Below are positions 16,898-25,487 of a stretch of DNA of 64,000 nucleotides, in pieces. The position numbers and the translations under genes were made by a program. A model generated the notes under the pieces. It did not search any database, had not been told where the DNA came from, and worked only from the letters and a program-made list of their open reading frames with translations. How positions within the stretch are numbered: the stretch's first letter is position 1; each line of letters starts with the position of its first letter. The stretch covers positions 3,373,208-3,437,207 of the forward strand of contig NC_017390.1 of NCBI RefSeq assembly GCF_000026985.1, read 5' to 3'. The stretch is from Erwinia pyrifoliae DSM 12163 (GTDB lineage: Bacteria; Pseudomonadota; Gammaproteobacteria; Enterobacterales; Enterobacteriaceae).

Positions 16898-17980
16898 GTG
16901 GCGGAAAAAACGGAAAAACCTACGGCTAAAAAGCTACAGGATGCACGCCGTAAAGGTCAGGTTCCGCAAAGTCAGGACGTGCCCAAACTGCTGATTTGCG
17001 CCGGACTGGTGGAGACCGTGCTGGCGCTGGACGATGTGGGTATGCAAAAACTACAGGCGCTGATGAGGCTGCCGTTGGCGCGCATTGGTCAACCTTTTGA
17101 GCTGGCGTTAAGCGAAGTGGTGAGCAGCGCTTTGGTACTGGTTGCCACCTTCTGTGGCTTAACGGTGGCGATAGCCGCGCTGCTGCGCATTATCGGCGGC
17201 TGGATCCAGTACGGCCCGCTGTTCGCGCCGGAAGCGCTGAAGCCGGACTTCAACCGCCTGAACCCGATTAATCAGTTTAAGCAGATGTTTTCCGTCAAAA
17301 AGCTCAGTGAAATGTTTAACAACATCGTGAAAGCCGCCGCTATCAGCACCATTTTTTATCTGGTACTGACGCCGGATCTCGAATCGCTGGCGCGGCTGGC
17401 TTATGGCGATCTCGACAGCTTCTGGCCCGCCGTTGAAGTGCTGCTCACCCGCGTTTCGCGCCAGACGCTACTGACGCTGCTGGTACTGACGCTGCTGGAC
17501 TTTGGCCTGCAAAAATACTTTTTTATCAAGCAGCAGCGCATGAGCCATCAGGATATCCGCGATGAACACAAACAGTCGGAAGGCGATCCGCATATGAAAG
17601 GCCACCGCCATGCGCTGGCACATGAGTTACTCAATCAGCCAGCGGCAGCGGTCAAGAGCAAGCCGGTAGAAGAAGCCGACCTGCTGCTGGTTAATCCCAC
17701 ACACTATGCGGTAGCGCTCTATTATCGCCCTGAACTGACGCCGCTGCCGCGCATTATCTGTAAAGGGGAAGATGGGGAAGCGAAAGCGCTGATTGCCCGT
17801 GCGCAGCAGGCCAATATTCCGGTTATCCGCTTTATCTGGCTGGCGCGCACGCTTTACCGTTCGCAGGAGGGGCAGCTGATCCCGCGCCATACGTTACAGG
17901 CGGTAGCCCAGGTTTACCGCGTACTGCGTCAGCTGGAAGGCCAGATAAACGATGAGGTGATTGAACTGGAGGCCGAATAG
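16898..17980 (+). CDS. hrcU: HrcU, T3SS export switch protein (SctU/FlhB)
   Basis: A 360-residue protein: four membrane segments in the first about 210 residues, then a cytoplasmic domain with the autocleavage motif NPTH at 266-269 (LLLVNPTHYAVALYY). Cleavage between Asn and Pro is needed for substrate switching with HrpP. It starts with GTG at 16898 after GGAGGA at 16885-16890. Last gene of the hrpJ operon; the next promoter (hrp box at 17983) begins 3 bp after its stop. Confidence 0.97.
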   Translation: MAEKTEKPTAKKLQDARRKGQVPQSQDVPKLLICAGLVETVLALDDVGMQKLQALMRLPLARIGQPFELALSEVVSSALVLVATFCGLTVAIAALLRIIGGWIQYGPLFAPEALKPDFNRLNPINQFKQMFSVKKLSEMFNNIVKAAAISTIFYLVLTPDLESLARLAYGDLDSFWPAVEVLLTRVSRQTLLTLLVLTLLDFGLQKYFFIKQQRMSHQDIRDEHKQSEGDPHMKGHRHALAHELLNQPAAAVKSKPVEEADLLLVNPTHYAVALYYRPELTPLPRIICKGEDGEAKALIARAQQANIPVIRFIWLARTLYRSQEGQLIPRHTLQAVAQVYRVLRQLEGQINDEVIELEAE

Positions 17981-17982
17981 CA

Positions 17983-18010
17983 GGAACTTTTAGCTGCCGT
18001 TCGCCACCCA
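17983..18010 (+). promoter_or_regulatory. HrpL-dependent hrp box before the GNAT/thioesterase pair
   Basis: GGAACT, 15 bp, CCACCCA: an exact match to GGAAC(C/T)-N15/16-CCACNNA. It starts 3 bp after the hrcU stop and ends 31 bp before the acetyltransferase ATG. It would give these two genes their own HrpL start in addition to read-through from the hrpJ operon. Confidence 0.85.
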
Positions 18011-18041
18011 TCTCCTGAAAAATGCGCAAGGAACATGGCCG

Positions 18042-18461
18042 ATGAGTATGAGAGTGACCGCCACACCGCATCCTGAAGATGTTAATCATATCCGTCAGAA
18101 ACTGATGGCGTTCAATGCACAACATGTCGATGTTGAAGAAATAAAAGAGCTGGCCGTTTTCCTTGATGGCGATGACGGCAACAAAATAGCCGGACTGCTC
18201 GCCACCACCTGGGGAAACTGGATGCATATTCAGTTGTTATGGGTCGAAGAAAGGCTGCGCGGCAGCGGCCACGGTGCCAGGTTGCTACAGGCGGCAGAGC
18301 TTGAGGCCATCGTGCGCGGCTGTCGCCGCGTTTGCGTCGATACCTTCAGCTTTCAGGCGCGGGAGTTTTATGAAAAGCAGGGTTACCGGCTGCAAATGAC
18401 GCTGGAACAGATGCCGCATCATCATCGACAACATTATCTGATTAAACGACTGGATGATTAG
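18042..18461 (+). CDS. GNAT-family N-acetyltransferase, HrpL-linked
   Basis: A 139-residue GCN5-related acetyltransferase. The acetyl-CoA-binding motif A is seen at about 62-85 (IQLLWVEERLRGSGHGARLLQAAE; R/Q-x-x-G-x-G/A type), and motif B about 100-115 (VDTFSFQAREFYEKQGYR). The ribosome-binding site is AAGGA at 18028. It lies directly behind an exact hrp box and ahead of a thioesterase, between the T3SS operon and the convergent hsv genes. Substrate unknown; it could tailor the hsv product, act as a small immunity or detoxifying enzyme, or modify a polyamine-like molecule. None of these is shown by the sequence. Confidence 0.87.
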   Translation: MSMRVTATPHPEDVNHIRQKLMAFNAQHVDVEEIKELAVFLDGDDGNKIAGLLATTWGNWMHIQLLWVEERLRGSGHGARLLQAAELEAIVRGCRRVCVDTFSFQAREFYEKQGYRLQMTLEQMPHHHRQHYLIKRLDD

Positions 18462-18516
18462 ACCCGACGACTTACCCTTGTTAACCTGTTTTAAAATAAG
18501 CCATTAAGGAATAACC

Positions 18517-18900
18517 ATGTTTTGCAAACACTATGACGTCGACCCGAACCATGTTGATTTCCAGGGTGTGGTGGATGGACTTTATTATCCGTTCTATTTG
18601 GAATGGGCGCGTCATGCTTATATGGCGGAAGCATTGGGGCTGGTTCTGGAGGAGGAGTTTAAGCAGGGCCGCATTCATATGCTGCTGGAATACACCCTCA
18701 AGTTTAAGAGGAGCCTGAAAGCCGGTGATAAGGTGGTGGTCACCTGTCAGCCGCAGAAAAATGAAAAGCGCAGCCGGGTGAATTTTGTCCAGCAGATTTT
18801 GGTTAACGACGTGGTTTATGCCGAAGCGGTATTTACCGCCACCTGTTTAGTCAACGGCCGCCCCGGCGTGCCCGCCAGCCTGGCTGAGATCGTCGGATAA
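18517..18900 (+). CDS. Hotdog-fold acyl-CoA thioesterase (4-hydroxybenzoyl-CoA thioesterase type)
   Basis: A 127-residue protein with the class I hotdog thioesterase pattern D-x-x-x-VDFQGVV-x-x-x-x-Y-x-x-YLEWARHAYM at about 9-38, typical of the YbgC/4HBT family (about 130 residues). It would hydrolyse an acyl- or aroyl-CoA. It lies 55 bp after the GNAT gene and is probably in the same HrpL-controlled unit. A GC-rich stem follows at 18927. Confidence 0.85.
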   Translation: MFCKHYDVDPNHVDFQGVVDGLYYPFYLEWARHAYMAEALGLVLEEEFKQGRIHMLLEYTLKFKRSLKAGDKVVVTCQPQKNEKRSRVNFVQQILVNDVVYAEAVFTATCLVNGRPGVPASLAEIVG

Positions 18901-18926
18901 GCCACGTCTGCACTGACTGACGGCAC

Positions 18927-18953
18927 CCCCGGCCGCTGCGTTGCGCGCCGGGG
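18927..18953. terminator. GC-rich stem-loop between convergent thioesterase and hsvC
   Basis: CCCCGGC/GCCGGGG arms (18927-18933, 18947-18953) with a 13-nt loop, between two convergent genes. There is no T-tract, so it is a weak terminator candidate. Confidence 0.5.
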
Positions 18954-18975
18954 ACGGCAAACGACAAACCTGAGA

Positions 18976-20238
18976 TTATGATTGGCAATCCGCCTGGCGC
19001 GGCCCTGCGTAAACCCGATACTCCTCCACAATCCGTTTCAGATCTCGTGCCACGCCGCTACGGTCACCGCTGAAGACAAATACCCCCAGGCTGTCCTTGT
19101 GGCAGTAGAATTCACCGGAGGCGATATCGCCGCGATGCCGGGTTTTGTGCATCTTCAGGGTGGGCACGCGGTCGATGCCCGGCAGCGCAACCTCGGTCAC
19201 ATAAAGTGTTTCTTCGGCGAGATGTCTTTTAGGGAACATCATATAGCCGTAAGCCTCAGCCTGGCGACCAAAATGCACATCGCCGACCAGACCCAGCTGT
19301 GCCGCCAGGTGTACCAGGCCCAGGTCCGGATTGAGTCCCCAGGCAAATTGTATCATCTCAATGGTCGAGCCACTGCCAGGACGGAAAGCAATCTCAAGTA
19401 GCTCCGCGCCTTCGCCCGCATCGCCAAAAGCTTCAATATGATAAACGCCATCAGGGCCATCGAAAGCCGACAAGATCTTCGCGGTGAAAGGACGCCAGAA
19501 GCGCTGGAGATGGTCATCGGTCACGGATAAATACCCCAGCGGGCATTCGTTAAGATAGTCGATGGGTTTACCGATATATTCTCCTACCGACAGGAACGCC
19601 AGGCGGCCTTGCAGCACGACAGCATCAATTTGATAGAGGGGCTGCGGATTGTAACTTTCAATAAAGTATTGCTGCTCGTCCATGTCGCGATATTCATCAC
19701 TGCCCGCGATACTGACGGCGGCAAGCTGGCTGGCATCGCTGATGATCCTGACCCCGACCGAGCCAGCCAGAGAACGCGGTTTCAGCACAAGCGGAAACGT
19801 CGCTTCTCCCTGGTGGATCGCATCCATGCTGATTTCTCGCGCCGTCGGAATGCCGGCCTGCTGAGCGATCTGCTTCATGCGTTTTTTGTCGCGAAAACGG
19901 GCCGCCACATCGAACGTCAGCCCCGGCAACTGCCAGCGGTCGTTGGCCCATGCGGCAATCCACACGGCAAATTCGTCATTCGGGATCGCCGCCGTGACGG
20001 CATACATGCTGGCTATCTGCTCAAACTTCGCTTCGACCTCGGCGTGCACGGCAAAGTCCCGGATGATAAAGGTTCCCTCGCGCTTCTGCGCTTCTCCGGC
20101 CTGACCCAGCAGATCCTCCAGCAGGTAGATAAACTGCCAGTGCTGGATCGGGTAAAGCTTTCCAAGCCTGCTCACCGCCTGAGCGACATCCAGTTCGGAA
20201 GAGACGATCAGAATGGTGTGTGATTGTGTTGTGTCCAT
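18976..20238 (-). CDS. hsvC: HsvC, ATP-grasp ligase of the hsv virulence operon
   Basis: A 420-residue ATP-grasp carboxylate-amine ligase. The ATP-grasp region includes FRDKKRMKQIAQQAGIPTAREI and LKPRSLAGSVGVRII (about 120-170), with metal-site residues around YHIEAFGDAGEGAELLEIAFRPGSGS. It is clearly paralogous to the upstream HsvB (shared starts ILIVSSELDVA and LLIVSSELDVA). hsv stands for hrp-associated systemic virulence in E. amylovora. With HsvA it is expected to build an amidino-containing small peptide-like metabolite; the product is not deducible from sequence. Confidence 0.93.
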   Translation of the reverse strand: MDTTQSHTILIVSSELDVAQAVSRLGKLYPIQHWQFIYLLEDLLGQAGEAQKREGTFIIRDFAVHAEVEAKFEQIASMYAVTAAIPNDEFAVWIAAWANDRWQLPGLTFDVAARFRDKKRMKQIAQQAGIPTAREISMDAIHQGEATFPLVLKPRSLAGSVGVRIISDASQLAAVSIAGSDEYRDMDEQQYFIESYNPQPLYQIDAVVLQGRLAFLSVGEYIGKPIDYLNECPLGYLSVTDDHLQRFWRPFTAKILSAFDGPDGVYHIEAFGDAGEGAELLEIAFRPGSGSTIEMIQFAWGLNPDLGLVHLAAQLGLVGDVHFGRQAEAYGYMMFPKRHLAEETLYVTEVALPGIDRVPTLKMHKTRHRGDIASGEFYCHKDSLGVFVFSGDRSGVARDLKRIVEEYRVYAGPRQADCQS

Positions 20239-20277
20239 GTCGGGTCACCGTTTTTGAGACAAATTGAATGAAAGCCC

Positions 20278-21630
20278 TTAACGGGCGATCGGTTTTTCCG
20301 CCGCCACCTGCACCGCATAATGGGCATTGATGTAATCGACGTCCCGCGCCACCCGATCGCGGTCACCACAAAATACGAAGGATCCCAGCGAATCCTTGTA
20401 GCAGTGAAATTCACCTGATGCGACATCGCCAACGGCGGGTACCTGATGGATCCTCAGGGTGGGCATGTTGTCGAGCGGGGGCAGAGCAACCCCGGTAACA
20501 TACAGCGCCTCAGTTGCCAGGTGCTTTTTAGGGAAGGTCATATAACCAAATGCCTCTTCCTTACGCTGGACAGCGATCGCGTCATTCAGCCCCAGCTGCG
20601 CAGCAAGATGGATAAACTTCAGATCCAGCCCATATACCATGTCGATCATTTCGACAATGGCTGCACCTCCCGGACGCCAGGCGATTTCCAACAGCTCCGG
20701 ATCTGCACCTGAATCAGCGAACGCTTCTATATGGTAAACCCCCTCGGGCGCATCAAAGGCGGTTAACACGGCTTCAGTAAAGGCCCGCCAGCTACCGTCA
20801 ATGGCCCGATCGTCAACCGACAGTACGCCTACCGGCTTTTCATGCAGGAAGCCAAGCGGCGTGCCCAGATATTCGCCGACGGAAATAAACGCCAGCTCAC
20901 CGTTAAGTACCACACAGTCAATATGGTGAATGGTGCCGGGGTTGTACTGTTCAATAAAGCACTGCTTTTCATCCATATCGCGGTATTCGGCCAGCCAATC
21001 AACGTCCATCGCATAAAGCTGCTCCGCGTCAGTGATGATCTTGATCCCCACCGAGCCAGCCATAGAACGGGGTTTAACAATAACCGGGTATTGCACACGG
21101 CCATTTTCAATGTCATCTAACGTGATTTCCCGCGCCGTCTTAATACCGGCCTGTAGCGCAATCTCTTTCATGCGCTTTTTATCACGGAACTTGCGCGCCA
21201 CCTCACGAGTCAGGCCAGGCAGCGCCCAGAGATCGTTGGCTAAGGCGGCGGGATAAACGGAGAATTCATCGCTGGGAATGACCCGCGCGACATGATGCTG
21301 ACGGGCGATATTATCCAGCATCGCCTCAATATCCGATGCAGCGGCAAAATCGCGCACGATGAAATTTTCGGGGCGTTTTAATTCATCACGGGCCACGCCG
21401 AGATAATCTTCTATCAGATAAATAACATGCCATCCCTCCAGCCCGTATCTTGCTTTCACGGCATCGACCGTGTTCGCGACATCCAGTTCGGAAGAGACGA
21501 TCAGTAATGTTTGAGTTGGCTGCATTTCGAGGCCCTTGGTGCGTATCTGATTGAGATAAAAGCTTTCATCTGGCAGGGCAGCACGGCCCGGCTCGTTACC
21601 GTCAGCCAGCGGCTGACGGATATGTCGCAT
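20278..21630 (-). CDS. hsvB: HsvB, ATP-grasp ligase of the hsv virulence operon
   Basis: An ATP-grasp ligase paralogous to HsvC over its whole length (FRDKKRMKEIALQAGIKTAREI, VKPRSMAGSVGIKII, YHIEAFADSGADPELLEIAWRPGGAA). Two starts are possible. The ATG at 21630 (450 aa) follows GAGGA overlapping the hsvA stop, a good coupling site. The ATG at 21525 (415 aa) aligns with the HsvC start. The extra 35 residues would have no counterpart in HsvC. Second gene of hsvA-hsvB-hsvC. Confidence 0.92.
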   Translation of the reverse strand: MRHIRQPLADGNEPGRAALPDESFYLNQIRTKGLEMQPTQTLLIVSSELDVANTVDAVKARYGLEGWHVIYLIEDYLGVARDELKRPENFIVRDFAAASDIEAMLDNIARQHHVARVIPSDEFSVYPAALANDLWALPGLTREVARKFRDKKRMKEIALQAGIKTAREITLDDIENGRVQYPVIVKPRSMAGSVGIKIITDAEQLYAMDVDWLAEYRDMDEKQCFIEQYNPGTIHHIDCVVLNGELAFISVGEYLGTPLGFLHEKPVGVLSVDDRAIDGSWRAFTEAVLTAFDAPEGVYHIEAFADSGADPELLEIAWRPGGAAIVEMIDMVYGLDLKFIHLAAQLGLNDAIAVQRKEEAFGYMTFPKKHLATEALYVTGVALPPLDNMPTLRIHQVPAVGDVASGEFHCYKDSLGSFVFCGDRDRVARDVDYINAHYAVQVAAEKPIAR

Positions 21631-21637
21631 TAAGTCC

Positions 21638-22738
21638 TCAGATATAGCTTTTCAGGCTGCCGCTACGTTTGACATCCAGCGTGGCGCAGTGGAATGACCC
21701 GCCGAAGCTCTGGAAATGCTTGAACGGGCAGAGGATGGTTTTGAAGCCCCACTGACGGAAAGCGGAGATCAGCGCTTCTTCGTCTTCTTCGACGATGACG
21801 GTCTTTTCATCCAGCATCAGGACATTGGTGTGGATCCAGTTGGACGACATGTATAAGGGGTGATCGTCCGGCAGATTAGAGGCCGGCGGAGTGAGGATCT
21901 CCCAGTCTTTGAAAATATCCGGGATCTGCGGCACCCAGCCTTTGTTGATTAATACGCGACCCGGTGCTAACGGCAGGATCGTTGTATCGATGTGCATCGG
22001 GGCCGGCTCTTCAAACTCGTAGATATGGACGCGATAATCCGGCCCCAGGGCTCTGCGCAACCATTCAATCCCCTTCTTGTTGGTTGCATGACTGCGCTGG
22101 CCGATAATGTCCCGGCCCATCTTCATAAAGTCGGCCGCGTCGAAAAGCGGCTCAACTTCGGTGATGATCGAACGGAACGGGAATTCCTGTTCAAAGTCGA
22201 ACTCCTTCTCCCACACATCGTCCGACAGCATCGGCTTGGGAGCAGCGATCCACTCGGCGCCACGCGTAAAATAGTCGTTCAGTATGTCGCGAAAGGCGAA
22301 GGTCTCGAAATAGCGGCTGCGCCATGACATCGGGACTTCGATGATTTTCTTGCCGATGGCAAAAAGACAGTCTCTTGGCATGGCGGAATAAAACGTTCCC
22401 CCGGTGGTAAAATGCGGCGTCATAATCGGCTGGTGGTGATTCGACTCATTGGGCCTTTTTACCCTGATTCCCTCGGCTTGCAGGATTTGAGCCAAGGTAT
22501 CAACTTCTTGTCTGGCTTTGGCCAGCAGCTCTTGCGGAAAACGTTTACCGGAGTAAGTCTGGAAAAAATCACTGTTCTCTTTCGGGATGATGGCTTTTAA
22601 GCTTTTGTCCCAGTCTGGTACGCGAATATCATCCATGATCCCGACGATGACTTCTTCCAGCGGGTCCCATTCTGTATAGACTTCGACAGGGCTTTGACTC
22701 TCTGAAAAATAAGAGAATTCTTCTTTTTGATAATGCAT
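21638..22738 (-). CDS. hsvA: HsvA, amidinotransferase
   Basis: A 366-residue amidinotransferase of the glycine amidinotransferase/AmtA family, which moves an amidino group from arginine to an amine. The catalytic triad can be read: D204 in EPLFDAADF, H249 in MHIDTTILPL, and C351 in FGGSFHCATLD near the C-terminus. AmtA of the phaseolotoxin cluster is a known relative. First gene of the hsv operon, followed by two ATP-grasp ligases, a layout fitting assembly of a modified amino acid or polyamine conjugate. A near-consensus hrp box lies 157 bp upstream. Confidence 0.95.
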   Translation of the reverse strand: MHYQKEEFSYFSESQSPVEVYTEWDPLEEVIVGIMDDIRVPDWDKSLKAIIPKENSDFFQTYSGKRFPQELLAKARQEVDTLAQILQAEGIRVKRPNESNHHQPIMTPHFTTGGTFYSAMPRDCLFAIGKKIIEVPMSWRSRYFETFAFRDILNDYFTRGAEWIAAPKPMLSDDVWEKEFDFEQEFPFRSIITEVEPLFDAADFMKMGRDIIGQRSHATNKKGIEWLRRALGPDYRVHIYEFEEPAPMHIDTTILPLAPGRVLINKGWVPQIPDIFKDWEILTPPASNLPDDHPLYMSSNWIHTNVLMLDEKTVIVEEDEEALISAFRQWGFKTILCPFKHFQSFGGSFHCATLDVKRSGSLKSYI

Positions 22739-22894
22739 ATTTTCCCTTGAATTTATTGAGTTTATTCGAATGTTTCACCGAATAACTCTGTAATCTGGCG
22801 TTGACGAACAGAAGAGCAAGCACCATTAAAGGCCCCAGGCGTGTAAAGCCAACGCGGGTCAGGGTGATTGCAGACAGGCTATTTCAGCCGCTTT

Positions 22895-22922
22895 TGTGTG
22901 TGCTTTAGCGGGGTAGAGTTCC
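22895..22922 (-). promoter_or_regulatory. Near-consensus hrp box for hsvABC
   Basis: On the minus strand GGAACT, 15 bp, ACACACA; one mismatch from GGAAC(C/T)-N15-CCACNNA (first C of the -10 half). It lies 157 bp upstream of the hsvA ATG. The hsv genes are known members of the HrpL regulon in E. amylovora. Confidence 0.7.
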
Positions 22923-23017
22923 TGAGTCAGTTTTTTTCAGGACAAATCCGACCAGCTGAGATAAACGCCTGCTTTCTGATACGCGCGCCAGATACCCTTC
23001 CCTGGGCTGTCGGCGCA

Positions 23018-25306
23018 TCAGTGCGCCCGGGGGATGCCGAACTGATCCAGTGTCGGATCGACATTATGGTCAAAACGCTTCTGCTCTTTATGCTTGTTCA
23101 CCGCCCCGACGATGGAACTGATGCCGAAACCAATCGCCAGCACACCGTCAACAACCCAGCCCACCGGCCCTGCCGCCGCACCGATGGCGCTGGCCGCCGC
23201 CATGCCGCTGGCTTCTCCGGCCACCAGGCCGACCGCACGCCCTACCGCCATACCGGCCATGCGCCCGAAGCTGGCAGAAACACTCCTTCCAGCGCTTTTC
23301 AATGCGGTATCCACGCCCAGTTTTGCCAGTTCGCCGCCGCCGCGCACGCCGTCATAGATGGCTTTAGCCGCACCGGCCTTATCGCCGCTCGCTAACATTC
23401 CCGCCACGGAGAACAGCCCGGCAACGCCCGCCGCGCTGCCCATTCCGGTTTTCATCAGCCCCTTCATCCCGGTGAGCGGCGTGTCGGTTTTATTCAGGGC
23501 ATTGAGGATCGCTTTACCGCTCATTTTCTTCACGTCCCCGGAGAGCAGACCAGCATCCTTTAAGGTTTTCAGCATGCCCACCCCCTTCTTGCCGACCTTC
23601 AGCGCGTCCATTACCGCCTCGGTATAGCCGTCCTCCTTCAGAGAGGTGACCTGCTGTGGCAATACCGCCTCATAAGCGCTCTTTTTTATATCGGACTGCG
23701 CCAGCAGCTGCAGCGGATCGGCATGCTTGTCTTTAATGTGATCCCTGACCCAACCGCCCTGGGCTATCTGTTGCTGCCAGGCATCGGTTAGCTGCTGACC
23801 CAGCGCGGGCTGTCTGGCGACAATCTCTTTTGCCGTAGGAACGCCATCCCCACGCAGCGCCTGCTGTAAGCTCAGTTCATCATCCAGCCGCAGCAGCGCA
23901 TCACTGTAATCCGCCGGCGTCTTTTTGTCTTTCTGCCCGGCCTGCAAGCGCTGCATATCGTCGCTCAGCGTCTTGCCCGAGGCTATCTGACCATAACGCC
24001 TGTCGAGCGTCTGGCGCAGTCCAGGGTCGCCGTTTACCAACGCACGGCTCTGCGCCGGTACGGCCTTTTCCAGCCAGTCGTTCACTGACGGATCGTTTTG
24101 CAATTGGGCTATTTTTTCGTTCAGAGCCTGTTCGGTTTTTTGCGTATTATGCAGCTTGCGCCCGACCTGCACCGTTGCCAGAGTCTGTTGCAACTTCACC
24201 ATCACCGCCGCTTTTTGCGCACCGCTGTAGTTTTCCGCATGGGTGAAGACATCCTTATCCAGATGTTTGATATCGACCCCGGAGGTGGCATTGACCAGCG
24301 ATGCCTGGTTGATCAGGCTGGCAAAGGCGGCACCATCGGTCGGAGCCTGTTTCTTGATCCAGTTATCGATATTTTTCGTGTTGAAGCGGTTATCTGGCCC
24401 GTGCTGGGCGAGCTTCTTACCGCTGACGCCCCCCTGGTCAAGCTGCGCCAACAGACCCGGTGAGGCGAAACTGCGCGCCGCCTGACGCAGTGAACCGGCC
24501 AGCCCCGGATTTTGACCGACAAGGTTTTTCAGATCTTCCCCGGTCATATCCTTTCCCGCCTTGCCGTTTTCCAGCGCGGCGACCCGCACCAGCGGCTCGT
24601 TGGCACGCAGCGTTGCCGCCTCCATCACCATCTGCCGCGAGCCTTCATCGGCATCCGGGTGTTTTTTCAGAAAATCATTAATGTCGCGATCTGCCGCATC
24701 ACGCGCCTTGCTCATCCGCTTGATAAAGCCCTGGTAATCGGCGCGCGTCACTTTTCCGTCCGGATTATCGCCGTGCTTACCTGCATCAATGGCATTTTTC
24801 AGCGCCGGATTGGCGTCGATATAGGCCTGGGCGTGCTGAGCATCTGGCCCGCCGGCCAGCACCATCTGCGCCGCAGCCAGCGGGCGGTTAAGCTCTTTTT
24901 CCGCCTGCAGGCACTGTCCGGGCGCAAGGTGAGCCACCATCGGCTGCCATTTTTCCAATTTGTCAGGTGATGACAGGGGCGAATTATCGAGAAAATCGGC
25001 TGAATTTTCTGCGCTGGACGACGAGCCGGATGCTGTTGCCACCGTCGGGCTGTTTGCCTGTGGCGGCGCCTTTACGCCAGCGGAGGGCTTCGCTGCCTCC
25101 CCGCGCTGTGCGCTGGCCGCTTGCAGGATGGCTTTGATCAACCCGGTTAAGGTAGCAGCCACCACCGCATCCCGTGGTTGACCGGGCGCGGAACCGAACT
25201 GGATATCCTGCCCCGAAGGCGCTTTTGCCGCCGACTGCGGCGCTGCTGTCTCCGGCGATACAGGTGTGCTGTGGCTGTAAGAAGGCGGTGTAGACGAAAT
25301 GCGCAT
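23018..25306 (-). CDS. hrpK: HrpK, T3SS-secreted putative translocator
   Basis: A 762-residue protein. Start at 25306 (MRISSTPPSYSHSTP) follows GAGGGA at a good distance and gives the Ser/Thr/Pro-rich N-terminus typical of Hrp-secreted proteins; an upstream ATG at 25342 is less likely. The first about 130 residues are disordered, the middle is helical, and the last about 120 contain Gly/Ala-rich hydrophobic helices (GLVAGEASGMAAASAIGAAAGPVGWVVDGVLAIGFGISSIVGAV) as in pore-forming translocators. HrpK aids effector translocation in P. syringae. Confidence 0.93.
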   Translation of the reverse strand: MRISSTPPSYSHSTPVSPETAAPQSAAKAPSGQDIQFGSAPGQPRDAVVAATLTGLIKAILQAASAQRGEAAKPSAGVKAPPQANSPTVATASGSSSSAENSADFLDNSPLSSPDKLEKWQPMVAHLAPGQCLQAEKELNRPLAAAQMVLAGGPDAQHAQAYIDANPALKNAIDAGKHGDNPDGKVTRADYQGFIKRMSKARDAADRDINDFLKKHPDADEGSRQMVMEAATLRANEPLVRVAALENGKAGKDMTGEDLKNLVGQNPGLAGSLRQAARSFASPGLLAQLDQGGVSGKKLAQHGPDNRFNTKNIDNWIKKQAPTDGAAFASLINQASLVNATSGVDIKHLDKDVFTHAENYSGAQKAAVMVKLQQTLATVQVGRKLHNTQKTEQALNEKIAQLQNDPSVNDWLEKAVPAQSRALVNGDPGLRQTLDRRYGQIASGKTLSDDMQRLQAGQKDKKTPADYSDALLRLDDELSLQQALRGDGVPTAKEIVARQPALGQQLTDAWQQQIAQGGWVRDHIKDKHADPLQLLAQSDIKKSAYEAVLPQQVTSLKEDGYTEAVMDALKVGKKGVGMLKTLKDAGLLSGDVKKMSGKAILNALNKTDTPLTGMKGLMKTGMGSAAGVAGLFSVAGMLASGDKAGAAKAIYDGVRGGGELAKLGVDTALKSAGRSVSASFGRMAGMAVGRAVGLVAGEASGMAAASAIGAAAGPVGWVVDGVLAIGFGISSIVGAVNKHKEQKRFDHNVDPTLDQFGIPRAH

Positions 25307-25365
25307 CCTGAATTCCCTCAAAAAGGCCATATGGCCTGTCACGACGACCGTTTTTTACCGGATAT

Positions 25366-25393
25366 TGTGTCGTCTGGCGGAGTTTTGAGTTCC
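25366..25393 (-). promoter_or_regulatory. Near-consensus hrp box for hrpK
   Basis: On the minus strand GGAACT, 15 bp, CGACACA; one mismatch (second C of CCACNNA). It ends 59 bp upstream of the hrpK ATG at 25306, a normal distance. Confidence 0.72.
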
Positions 25394-25450
25394 AAAAGAA
25401 ATCACGATGACAGCAAACAGAACCTATAAGCATTCGACATGCACACTTAT

Positions 25451-25475
25451 GACTGCCAGCCCGATGCTGGCAGTC
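25451..25475. terminator. Perfect 10-bp stem-loop downstream of the virK-like gene
   Basis: GACTGCCAGC/GCTGGCAGTC with a 5-nt loop (CCGAT), located 12 bp after the end of the minus-strand VirK gene. Poly-A follows on the plus side, so on the minus strand the T-run precedes the stem; termination strength is uncertain. Confidence 0.55.
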
Positions 25476-25487
25476 AAAAAATGGGGT

